Shown here one piece after another: positions 1 to 7,016 of a stretch of 9,452 bases of DNA (position 1 is the first letter of the stretch; every line of letters starts with the position of its first letter). Source of the stretch: RBG-16-66-20 sp035499575 (GTDB lineage Bacteria > Pseudomonadota > Gammaproteobacteria > Burkholderiales > SG8-39); NCBI GenBank assembly GCA_035499575.1, contig DATJYN010000010.1:1-9452 (forward strand). The letters run 5' to 3'. Below the pieces are notes generated by a model. The model worked only from the letters and a program-made list of their open reading frames with translations, had not been told where the DNA came from and did not search any database. The position numbers were made by a program, and so were the translations under genes.

Positions 1-16
1 CCCCCCAGCGAGGCGC

Positions 17-610
17 CTATTGCAAGTCGGTGTCGACCGTGTAGACCGTGCCGCCCCAGCTGGCCTGCACCGCCATGCCGGATTCGGGAATCTGGTAGAT
101 GTCGATCTCCGGATTGAAGGAACGCACCATGCCGTCGGTGCCGGTGCTGATCGAACCGCTGATGTCGCCGCCGGTGCCGCCCGCCAGCTTGAATTGGTCC
201 ATGGCGCCTTTTGTCTTGAACACGAAGACCTGGAATACGCGCTGCTGGCCGAAGCCCGGGCCGGTGCCGGCGCGAGTGCTCAGCATGAAGACGGGCTTCT
301 TGGTCGCGTTGTCGAACAGCACGCCCTTGCCTTTCTGTCCCACCAGCAGGATCGCGTAGATCGAGGAGATGTCGAACACCGCGTAACCCACGGCCTTCTC
401 GACAGCCTGACGCGCTTCCGGCTGGATCTTGTAGAGCTTCTCCAGACCGTCCGCCGCAATCTTGAGGCGCGCTTGGCGCTCCGCTTCCTTCTGCTCGGCG
501 GTCATGGCCGGCTTATTGCTCTTTTGCTCCTTCGCGACGACATCCGGTGCGGCCGCGAAGAACCCGGCGGCTAGCGATCCTGCGACGATGAACCCGGCGA
601 TCTTTCTCAT
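17..610 (-). CDS. Exported SYLF/Ysc84-like (putative lipid-binding) protein
   Basis: The 197-residue product starts with a signal peptide: MRK, then a hydrophobic run at about residues 4-22 and a possible cleavage after VVA at 24-26. A charged helical stretch (about 36-60) leads into a beta-rich, glycine-rich domain (about 60-195) with the pattern PEARQAVEKAVGYAVFD, then GQKGKGVLFD at 91-100 and GTGPGFGQQ at 115-123. This resembles the SYLF (Ysc84) fold, in which a residual 'AKGVAVFP' strand precedes a GxGxGVL turn. SYLF proteins bind lipids in eukaryotes; the role of bacterial exported members is poorly known. The ATG at 610 was chosen over an upstream in-frame start because it is preceded by AAGGAG (620-625) and because the signal peptide begins there. 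That Shine-Dalgarno overlaps the stop codon of the upstream gene, 13 nt away, so the two are probably co-translated. It is the last gene of the minus-strand run seen here. Family assignment is from motif resemblance only. Confidence 0.7.
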   Translation of the reverse strand: MRKIAGFIVAGSLAAGFFAAAPDVVAKEQKSNKPAMTAEQKEAERQARLKIAADGLEKLYKIQPEARQAVEKAVGYAVFDISSIYAILLVGQKGKGVLFDNATKKPVFMLSTRAGTGPGFGQQRVFQVFVFKTKGAMDQFKLAGGTGGDISGSISTGTDGMVRSFNPEIDIYQIPESGMAVQASWGGTVYTVDTDLQ

Positions 611-623
611 GGAATACGGCTCC

Positions 624-1115
624 TTACTGGACGAGCGGCACTTCGGCCGCGATTTCGTACTTGATGACGGCGCGGATCTTGTTTTCGATCTGCATATAGC
701 GCGCCACCTTGCGTCCCGGCAGCGCCTTCGCGAGCTTGGGCAGGATGGCATGCTTCAGCTTGACCTCGGCATCTTCGACCCCCACGGCTTCCTCGATCAG
801 CTGCTTCGCCCGGGCATCGGTCAGGGTCTTGGCCTTGTATTCCCTGGCATAGGCGGTGATGGTGGTTGCCATCTGCTCGTTGATCTTCTGCAGTTCCTTC
901 TGGTATTCATCGTAGATCGGCCAGAAGCTCTTCGCCTCCGCTTCGGTCAGGTCCATGTTCGCCGCCACCAGCAGCTTCTTGTCGCCCTGCAGCTTCTCGC
1001 GCAGGATTTGCATGTTGTAGTCGGCGGGTTTGTCCGCAGCCGGCTTTCCTTGCCCGAAGGCGGGCGCGGCCAGCAGGGCTGCCGCAATGAACAAAACTTT
1101 CCGTATGGTTTTCAC
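624..1115 (-). CDS. Small periplasmic helical protein, Spy/LTxxQ-like
   Basis: The product is 163 residues. It has a clear signal peptide (KTIRK, then hydrophobic residues 7-20, possible cleavage near AFG-Q at 21/22), followed by an almost wholly helical, charged mature chain. Residues 56-80 (LTEAEAKSFWPIYDEYQKEL...) resemble the helical repeat of periplasmic Spy/CpxP-like proteins and of small bacterial proteins annotated 'LTxxQ motif' or 'sensor of ECF-type sigma factor'. A true LTxxQ is not present, so the match is by character and not by exact motif. Such proteins act as periplasmic chaperones or stress sensors; that role here is inferred. The start is taken as GTG at 1115, with GGAAGGA at 1121-1127 placed 5 nt upstream. 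A TTG at 1130 in the same frame would extend the protein by five residues but would consume the ribosome binding site. It ends 13 nt before the SYLF-like gene. Confidence 0.8.
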   Translation of the reverse strand: MKTIRKVLFIAAALLAAPAFGQGKPAADKPADYNMQILREKLQGDKKLLVAANMDLTEAEAKSFWPIYDEYQKELQKINEQMATTITAYAREYKAKTLTDARAKQLIEEAVGVEDAEVKLKHAILPKLAKALPGRKVARYMQIENKIRAVIKYEIAAEVPLVQ

Positions 1116-1136
1116 GTGGTTCCTTCCCAAGTGGAT

Positions 1137-1165
1137 TTCGTAAGAAACAGTGCAAATGCTATCAA
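1137..1165 (-). promoter_or_regulatory. Possible sigma70-type promoter before the Spy-like gene
   Basis: The 52-nt gap between the second PqiA-like gene and the Spy-like gene is clearly richer in A+T than its surroundings. Read on the minus strand it contains TTGATA (1160-1165), a 17-nt spacer and TACGAA (1137-1142). The -35 matches consensus at five of six bases but the -10 at only three. A transcript starting near 1130 would have a leader of roughly 15 nt including the ribosome binding site. It may be a weak internal promoter that lets the last two genes be expressed apart from the pump. Confidence 0.3.
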
Positions 1166-1167
1166 TT

Positions 1168-1797
1168 CTATTCCGCGTCCTCCAGAGGATCCCAGATCAG
1201 CCGCGGATCGAACGCCATCGCCGCGAACATCGTCAACACCACCACCGCGCCGAAGGCAACTGCGCCCCCTCCCGGCTCGATGGTCGCCAGCGCTTTCAAC
1301 TGCACCAGCGCGACGATTACCGCGACCACGTAGACATCGAGCATCGACCAGCGGCCGACGAATTCCACCAGCCGGTACAGCCGCGCGCGTTGCCGCAGGT
1401 TCCAGCGCGAGCGCAGTTGCACGGAAACCAGCAGCAGCACCAGCGCGATCATCTTCAGCAGCGGCACCATGATGCTGGCGAAGAAGATGATCAGCGCGAG
1501 ATACCATGAGCCCGAGGTCCAGAAGTAGACCACGCCGCTCATGATCGTGTCCGATTGCGAGCCGAACAGCGAACTGGTGTGCATCATCGGCAGCAGGTTG
1601 GCCGGCACGTAGAGGATCATCGCGGCGACCAGCAGCGCCCAGGTACGCGAGACGCTGCCGGGCTTGCGCAGGTGCAGATGCCCCCCGCAGCGCGGGCAAT
1701 TCACTTCGTGCGCGCCGGGCACCGCCCGCGCCAACTGGCCGCAGGCATGGCAACTGTACAGGCCGGCGCCGGCGGCCGAGATGGCGGGCTGCCTCAT
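1168..1797 (-). CDS. pqiA: PqiA-like integral membrane protein, C-terminal-half type
   Basis: The 209-residue product carries an N-terminal zinc-ribbon-like motif (C16-x2-C19 and C34-x2-C37) and four hydrophobic segments at about 52-72, 98-124, 150-170 and 176-194. The family signatures ANLLPM (66-71), RWSMLDVYVVAVIVALVQL (149-167) and a terminal FDPRLIWD (196-203) are present. In Escherichia coli PqiA is one protein of about 417 residues with two such domains; here each domain is a separate gene. PqiA works with the MCE protein PqiB and lipoprotein PqiC in transport between the membranes, but neither partner is in this window. The ATG at 1797 overlaps the stop of the preceding half by 4 nt (ATGA), which points to translational coupling. 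An in-frame open stretch upstream to 2370 is only a shadow of the preceding gene, and no family similarity begins before 1797. Confidence 0.88.
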   Translation of the reverse strand: MRQPAISAAGAGLYSCHACGQLARAVPGAHEVNCPRCGGHLHLRKPGSVSRTWALLVAAMILYVPANLLPMMHTSSLFGSQSDTIMSGVVYFWTSGSWYLALIIFFASIMVPLLKMIALVLLLVSVQLRSRWNLRQRARLYRLVEFVGRWSMLDVYVVAVIVALVQLKALATIEPGGGAVAFGAVVVLTMFAAMAFDPRLIWDPLEDAE

Positions 1798-2390
1798 CGC
1801 AGGGCGCTCGCCTTGGCCCACAAGCTGCGCGGATCGAACTCCGAGGTGATCGCGGCCATCACCAGCATCAGTACCGCGAATGACCAGAGCGCGACGCCCG
1901 GGACGATGCCCGCGAGGTGGGCGAGCTTCACCAGCGACACCAGTACGCCGAGCATGAATACCTCCACCATGCCCCAGGGCCGCACCGCCTGCAGCATGCG
2001 AAACACCGGCGCAAAATGCGCCGGCACGCGCCCCAGGCGCAGCGGCAGCAGCAGGTAGGTGAAAGCGGCAAGCTGCAGCGCCGGCATCGCGATGGTGGTT
2101 GCGAACACCAGCGCCGAGACCGATCTCATGTCCTCGTTCCAGAGCGTGCGTACCGTATTCCATAGCGTCGTCTGGATCACCTGCCCCTGCAGCGACAGCC
2201 CGATGATCGGGAAAGCGTTCGCGAGGACGAACAGCAGGATGGCGCCGACCGTCAGGGCAAGCGTGCGCTCGAGGCTTTCCGGATGGCTGCGGTACAGGAC
2301 CGCGCCGCAGCGCCCGCAGCGCGCCGTGCCGCCGCGCGGCAGCGGTACTTCGCGCTGCAGCAGGTCGCACTCGTGGCAGGCGATCAGCAT
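1794..2390 (-). CDS. pqiA: PqiA-like integral membrane protein, N-terminal-half type
   Basis: The 198-residue product opens with a zinc-ribbon-like motif (C5-x2-C8, C25-x2-C28), then about four membrane segments at roughly 43-67, 91-116, 141-163 and 166-182. PqiA family signatures are visible: LANAFPIIGLSL (56-67), PWGMVEVFMLGVLVSLVKL (138-156) and a terminal FDPRSLW (185-191). It is the counterpart of the first PqiA domain, and the next gene supplies the second. The two presumably assemble as a heterodimer in the inner membrane (inference). The start is uncertain: ATG at 2390 puts the zinc motif right at the N-terminus, as is usual. A TTG at 2399 would add three residues and overlap the channel gene's stop in a TTGA arrangement. 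Neither has a strong Shine-Dalgarno, so translation probably depends on ribosomes finishing the upstream channel gene. Confidence 0.88.
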   Translation of the reverse strand: MLIACHECDLLQREVPLPRGGTARCGRCGAVLYRSHPESLERTLALTVGAILLFVLANAFPIIGLSLQGQVIQTTLWNTVRTLWNEDMRSVSALVFATTIAMPALQLAAFTYLLLPLRLGRVPAHFAPVFRMLQAVRPWGMVEVFMLGVLVSLVKLAHLAGIVPGVALWSFAVLMLVMAAITSEFDPRSLWAKASALR

Positions 2391-2395
2391 TTCGT

Positions 2396-3847
2396 TCAAC
2401 GCACCGGCGCGGAATTCTCGCCCGTCATGCTTTCGGCCGCCGCCACCCAGCCGCCGCCCATCGCCTTGTAGACGTTGATCAGCGCAAAAAAGAGCTGTCC
2501 CTGCGACTGCGCGTGCTGCAGCTCGGTATTGAAGAGCTTGGTATCGGCGTCGGTGACTTCCAGGTAGCTGGTGTAGCCGTTGTCGTAGCGCAGGCGCGCG
2601 AGCTTCGCGTAGCCGCGCAGCGCCTCGACCTGTCGCCCCTGCGCCGCGAGCTGCTCGCGGGTCTTCGCCTGGTCGATGAGCGCGTCGCTGACTTCCTGGA
2701 ACGAGGTCTGGATCGCTTTCTGGTACTGCAGCAGCGCCTGCTTCTGCTGCGCCTCGGTGACGAGCAGCTGCGAGATCAGCGAGCCGCCGGTGAAAATCGG
2801 CTGGGCGATGTTCGCGGCATAGGCCCAGGTCTGCGCCGGGCCGTTGAACAGTCCCGACAGCGACGCACTGACCGTGCCGAACAGCGCCGTCAGCGAAATG
2901 CTCGGGAAGAACTGCGCCTTGGCGACGCCGATGCGCGCGTTGGCGGCGATCAGCGCCTGCTCTGCTTGGCGCAGGTCCGGCCGGCGCTCGAGCAATTCGG
3001 AAGGCAGGCCGGCGGGCACCTGCGGCAGCGCCAGCTTGTCGAGCGTGCGCCCGCGCAGGATCGGCCCAGGGTTGCGGCCGAGCAGCACCGACAGCGCGTT
3101 TTCCTGCTGGCCGATCTGCTTCTCGAGCGGCGGAATGCTTGCGAGCGCAAGCTCGTAATCCGAACGCGCCTGGTTCAGCTCGACTTCAGACACCACGCCA
3201 CCATCGAAGCGCAGCTTGAAGATGCGGAAATACTCGGCGCGCGCGTCGGCGGTGCCCTTTGCAATCTCGAGCTGGCGGTCGAGGTCGACGAGCGTCACGT
3301 ACGAGGTCGCCACCGCTGTGGTAAGCGACAGGATCACCGTGCGCCGGTTCTCCTCGGCGGCGAGCAAGTCGGCCCTCGCGGCCTCGGTCGCGCGGCGCAG
3401 CTTGCCCCACAGGTCGAGTTCCCAGGAAACGCCGAGATCCAGCGAATAGGTGCTGTAGGGATTGGCCCCGACCGGGGGTGCCGGCAGCGGATTGGCGATC
3501 GAGGTCGAGACTTCCTGCCGTCCGCCCTGCCCCTGGACGCCCACCTGCGGGAAGAGCTGCGCGCGCGTGACCCCGAAGCGGCCGAGAAACTCTTCGACGC
3601 GCGCCGCCGCGATCTTGACGTCCTTGTTCTCCGCGAGCGCCGTCCGGATCAGGTCGTTCAGGACCGGGTCCTGGAACTGCTCCCACCAGGCGGCGTCGGC
3701 GGAGGTCTGCGCGGGCTTGTCTTCGAAGCGGAACGCGCCCGGCGCGTCGGCGGGCGGACGCTCGTAGTCGGGGCCGACCATGCATCCCGCAAGGCCGAGC
3801 ATCGCGGCGAGGCAGGCCAAGGCTCCGCGCTTGTCAATGGCCCGCAT
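2396..3847 (-). CDS. RND efflux outer-membrane channel lipoprotein, NodT/OprM family
   Basis: This is the outer-membrane exit duct of a tripartite pump. The 483-residue product has a lipoprotein signal with lipobox LAGC (lipidated C22) followed by MVGPDYERP. It then shows the standard features of the OprM/CmeC/TtgC group: WWEQFQDPVLNDLI at 54-67, ELDLWGKLRRA at 143-153, the repeat-junction motif ERRPDLRQAE at 287-296, and AQFFPSISLTALFG at 311-324. Two outer-membrane-efflux (OEP) repeats, about 60-250 and 285-465, are expected to give the trimeric beta-barrel and alpha-helical tunnel. Length is normal for the family. The ATG at 3847 is preceded by an AGAAAGAAG stretch and overlaps the permease gene by 14 nt. 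In-frame ATGs at 3853 and 3886 are possible but would put extra basic residues before the lipoprotein signal. It ends against the first PqiA gene without a gap that could hold a terminator. Confidence 0.93.
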   Translation of the reverse strand: MRAIDKRGALACLAAMLGLAGCMVGPDYERPPADAPGAFRFEDKPAQTSADAAWWEQFQDPVLNDLIRTALAENKDVKIAAARVEEFLGRFGVTRAQLFPQVGVQGQGGRQEVSTSIANPLPAPPVGANPYSTYSLDLGVSWELDLWGKLRRATEAARADLLAAEENRRTVILSLTTAVATSYVTLVDLDRQLEIAKGTADARAEYFRIFKLRFDGGVVSEVELNQARSDYELALASIPPLEKQIGQQENALSVLLGRNPGPILRGRTLDKLALPQVPAGLPSELLERRPDLRQAEQALIAANARIGVAKAQFFPSISLTALFGTVSASLSGLFNGPAQTWAYAANIAQPIFTGGSLISQLLVTEAQQKQALLQYQKAIQTSFQEVSDALIDQAKTREQLAAQGRQVEALRGYAKLARLRYDNGYTSYLEVTDADTKLFNTELQHAQSQGQLFFALINVYKAMGGGWVAAAESMTGENSAPVR

Positions 3848-6800
3848 GACCATCTTCTTTCTTGCCCTCGGCCTTCTTTTCTCCACGCTCGGCCAGCTGC
3901 TCGAACAGGTAGAAAAACAGCGGCACGTACAGCAGCGCGAGCGAGCTCGCGCCGATCATGCCGCCGATGATGCCGGTGCCGAGCGAGTGGCGCGCGTTCA
4001 TGCCCGCGCCCAGCGCGATGGCGAGCGGCACGCAGCCGAATATGAAGGCGAGCGAGGTCATGATGATCGGCCGCAGGCGCAGCTCGCCCGCCTCGACCGC
4101 CGCGTCGAGGATGGACTTGCCCTGGTGGCGGAGTTCGACGGCGAACTCGACGATCAGGATCGCGTTCTTGGCGGCAAGCCCCACCAGCACCAGCAGGCCG
4201 ATCTGGAAGTAGACGTCGTTCTCCAGGCCGCGCGCCCAGGTAGCGACCAGCGCGCCGACAATGCCGAACGGTACCGCCATCAGCACCGAGCCGGGCAGCG
4301 TCCAGGATTCGTACATGGCCGAGAGGATCAGGAACACGATCAGGATGCCGAACGCGAACGCGAGGGCCGAAGTGTTGCCAGACTTGATCTCCTGGTAGGC
4401 CATGCCGGACCACTCGTAGGCGTAGCCTTCGGGCAGGACCTTGCGCGCGACTTCCTGCATTGCCTTGATCGCGTCCCCCGAACTGTAGCCTGGCGCGGCG
4501 CTGCCGATGATCTGCGCCGCGGGGAAGCCGTTGAAATGCGGCACCAGGTCGGGCCCGCGCACGTATTCGGTGCTGACCACGGCCGACAGCGGCACCATCT
4601 TGCCGTTGCTCGAGCGCGTGTAGAGCTTGGTGAGGTCCCCGGGCGCCTCGCGATAGGGCGCATCGGCCTGCAGGATGACGTTCCAGACGCGGCTGTACTG
4701 CGTGTACTGGCTGACCACGATCGAGCCGAACTGCGCCTGCAGCGCGCTGTTGACGTCCGATATCGGCACGCCGAGCAGCACCGCCTTAGAGCGGTCCACG
4801 GTCGCGCGCAGTTGCTGCGAGATGCCGCGGTAGGTCGTGTTCAGGCGTCCGAGTTCCGGGCGGTTGGCGGCCTCGGCGATGAACTGCTTGGTAATTTCAT
4901 CTAGGCGCACCGGATCGCCGGTCACCTTGTCCTGGATCCAGAACTCGAAGCCGCTGCCCGTGCCGATGCCCGGAATCGCCGGCGGCGGAATCGGGATCAG
5001 CGCGCCAGTATCGATGTGCTGCGCATCGCCCATCACCCCGCGCAGGATCGACAGCACGTTCTGCTTCTTCGCGGTTTCGATCGAGTCGTAGCGCTGCTTG
5101 AAGTCCTTGAAGGTGATGAAAAACGCCGTCGAGTTCGGCTTGTACTGGCCGTCGATGAAGCTATAACCGTTGACCGTGGTGATGTCGGCGACAGCGGAAT
5201 CCTTCCGGAACAATTCGCCCACCTGGTCCGCCGTCTGGACCGTGCGCTTGAGCGTGGCGGCGTCGGGCATCACGACCTGCGAGAACACGAAACCCTGATC
5301 CTCGTTGGGCACGAAGCTCGCCGGGATCGTGATGAAAAGATGGACGATGCCGTAGATCATCACGGCCAGCAGGATGCCGGCGACGCCCATGCGCTTGATG
5401 ATGAGCAGCACGCCGCGGCCGTACAGCTTGGTCATGCGGTCGAACCAGCGGTTGAACATGGCGAAAGGACCGCGCTGCGGCGGCTGCGTGTGCTTCAGCA
5501 GGATGCCGCACATTGCCGGCGTGAGCGTGAGCGCGACGAAGCCGGAGATCGCCACCGAAAGCGCGATCGTCATCGCGAACTGCTTGTAGAGCTGCCCGGT
5601 GGTGCCGGGCAGGAACGCGGCCGGGACGAACACCGCGCCCATCACCAGCACCACCGCGATCACCGGGCCCGTGACTTCCTGCATCGCCTTGATCGTCGCC
5701 TCCTTGGGCGGCAGGTGATGCGCGTGCATGTTGCGCTCGACGTTTTCCACCACCACGATCGCGTCGTCTACGACTATGCCGATGGCGAGCACCAGGCCGA
5801 ACAGCGTCAGCAGGTTGACCGAGAACCCCAGCGCGAGCATGCCGAGGAAGGTGCCGATCAGCGACACGAAGATGGCGACCGTGCAGATCACCGTGGCGCG
5901 GAAGTTCTGCAGGAAGAGGTAGACCACCAGCACTACCAGCACGATCGCCTCGAACAGCGTGTGGATCACTTCCTCGATCGAGAGGCGCACGAAATCCGTG
6001 GTGTCGAGCGCGATGGCGTAGTCGACCCCCGCCGGCAGCGTCTTCTTCAGATCCGCCATCGTCTTGCGGATCTGCGCGGAAACCTTGAGGCCGTTGGCGC
6101 CCGGCTGCTGGTAGATGACGATCGGCGTGGTCGCCTTGCCGTTGAACCGGTTGTCGTCGATGTACTGGCGGCGGCCGGTCTCGGCGCGCGCGACGTCCTT
6201 CACGCGCACGATGGCGCTGCCGTCCGGGTTGGCGCGCAGGATGATGTCCTCGTAGCGCGACGGATCGACGTACGGCGACTGCGTCACCACCGGGAACGTC
6301 ATCTTCACGTTGCCGTTGTTCGGCTCCGCGTTCACCTGCCCGGCGCTGACGAGCGCGTTCTGGTTGGAGATCGCGCTCGCGATGTCGCTCGTCGTGATGC
6401 CGAGCGAGGCCATGCGGTTCGGGTTCATCCAGATGCGCATCGCCTGGTCGGGCATGCCGAAAATCTGCGCCTGCCCCGCGCCCTCCACGCGCTTGATCGC
6501 GTCGAGCACGTAGACGTTGGTGTAGTTGGTCACGTACTCCGGCGTATAGCGGCCCTCCTTGTCGAACAGCGCGACGATCATCAGGATGCTGGCCGACTTC
6601 TTCTGCACCGAGACGCCGAACTGGGTGACGGCCTCGGGCAGCTGCGGCAGCGCCAGGTTCACCCGGTTCTGCACCTGCACCTGCGCCGAGTCCGGGTCCA
6701 TGTCGAGCGTGAAATAGACCGTGATCGTCACCTGGCCGGTGTTGGAGCTGATCGAGGTCATGTACAGCATGTTGTCCACGCCGTTGATCTGCGCCTCGAT

Positions 6801-6995
6801 CGGCGCCGCCACCGAGTCGCCGACGGTCTTCGCGTCCGCGCCGGGATAGGTGGTCGTCACCTGCACCTGGACGGGCGTGATGGTCGGGTACTGCGCCACC
6901 GGCAGCACCGCCATCGAGACCAGGCCCGCCACGACGATGAGCAGCGACACGACCGTCGCGAAGATCGGCCGTTCGATGAAGAACTTGGAGAACAT
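3834..6995 (-). CDS. RND efflux inner-membrane permease, HAE1 (AcrB/MexB) family
   Basis: The 1053-residue product is full length for a hydrophobe/amphiphile efflux-1 transporter, the proton-driven trimeric pump component. It begins with the canonical MFSKFFIERPIFA. The first transmembrane helix is at about 10-30. A porter loop (about 40-335) is followed by helices 2-6 (about 340-495), a second large loop (about 565-870) and the C-terminal helices (about 873-1030). Proton-relay residues are all present: D410 and D411 in GIVVDDAIVVVENVER, K943 in GLAAKNAILIVEF, R973 and T980 in ELRLRPIIMTSLAF. So the pump should be functional. The C-terminus is charged and ends GHAGH. It lies 21 nt after the adaptor gene, and that spacer shows no purine-rich Shine-Dalgarno. 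The downstream channel gene overlaps its end. The substrate cannot be told from sequence alone, so no specific symbol (acrB, mexB, bpeB) is given. Confidence 0.96.
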   Translation of the reverse strand: MFSKFFIERPIFATVVSLLIVVAGLVSMAVLPVAQYPTITPVQVQVTTTYPGADAKTVGDSVAAPIEAQINGVDNMLYMTSISSNTGQVTITVYFTLDMDPDSAQVQVQNRVNLALPQLPEAVTQFGVSVQKKSASILMIVALFDKEGRYTPEYVTNYTNVYVLDAIKRVEGAGQAQIFGMPDQAMRIWMNPNRMASLGITTSDIASAISNQNALVSAGQVNAEPNNGNVKMTFPVVTQSPYVDPSRYEDIILRANPDGSAIVRVKDVARAETGRRQYIDDNRFNGKATTPIVIYQQPGANGLKVSAQIRKTMADLKKTLPAGVDYAIALDTTDFVRLSIEEVIHTLFEAIVLVVLVVYLFLQNFRATVICTVAIFVSLIGTFLGMLALGFSVNLLTLFGLVLAIGIVVDDAIVVVENVERNMHAHHLPPKEATIKAMQEVTGPVIAVVLVMGAVFVPAAFLPGTTGQLYKQFAMTIALSVAISGFVALTLTPAMCGILLKHTQPPQRGPFAMFNRWFDRMTKLYGRGVLLIIKRMGVAGILLAVMIYGIVHLFITIPASFVPNEDQGFVFSQVVMPDAATLKRTVQTADQVGELFRKDSAVADITTVNGYSFIDGQYKPNSTAFFITFKDFKQRYDSIETAKKQNVLSILRGVMGDAQHIDTGALIPIPPPAIPGIGTGSGFEFWIQDKVTGDPVRLDEITKQFIAEAANRPELGRLNTTYRGISQQLRATVDRSKAVLLGVPISDVNSALQAQFGSIVVSQYTQYSRVWNVILQADAPYREAPGDLTKLYTRSSNGKMVPLSAVVSTEYVRGPDLVPHFNGFPAAQIIGSAAPGYSSGDAIKAMQEVARKVLPEGYAYEWSGMAYQEIKSGNTSALAFAFGILIVFLILSAMYESWTLPGSVLMAVPFGIVGALVATWARGLENDVYFQIGLLVLVGLAAKNAILIVEFAVELRHQGKSILDAAVEAGELRLRPIIMTSLAFIFGCVPLAIALGAGMNARHSLGTGIIGGMIGASSLALLYVPLFFYLFEQLAERGEKKAEGKKEDGHAGH

Positions 6996-7016
6996 GCGCG
7001 CGCGCCCGGGCGGCTA

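Noticed and set aside
11..18. AGGCGCCT palindrome at the stop of the SYLF-like gene as a terminator
   Set aside because: It is only 8 bp, with no loop and no following T tract, so it is probably chance in GC-rich DNA.
271..281. Eleven-base match to one arm of the promoter palindrome
   Set aside because: It lies inside the SYLF-like coding sequence, lacks the second arm and is expected by chance at this base composition.
1798..2370. N-terminal extension of the second PqiA-like gene
   Set aside because: The extension is Arg/Ala/Gly-rich and overlaps the first PqiA gene in another frame; the family-like sequence begins at 1797.
2513..3970. Long plus-strand open frame (about 485 codons) antisense to the channel gene
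   Set aside because: It has the same shadow composition (Arg/Leu/Glu-rich, no family features), and the minus strand encodes a complete NodT-type lipoprotein.
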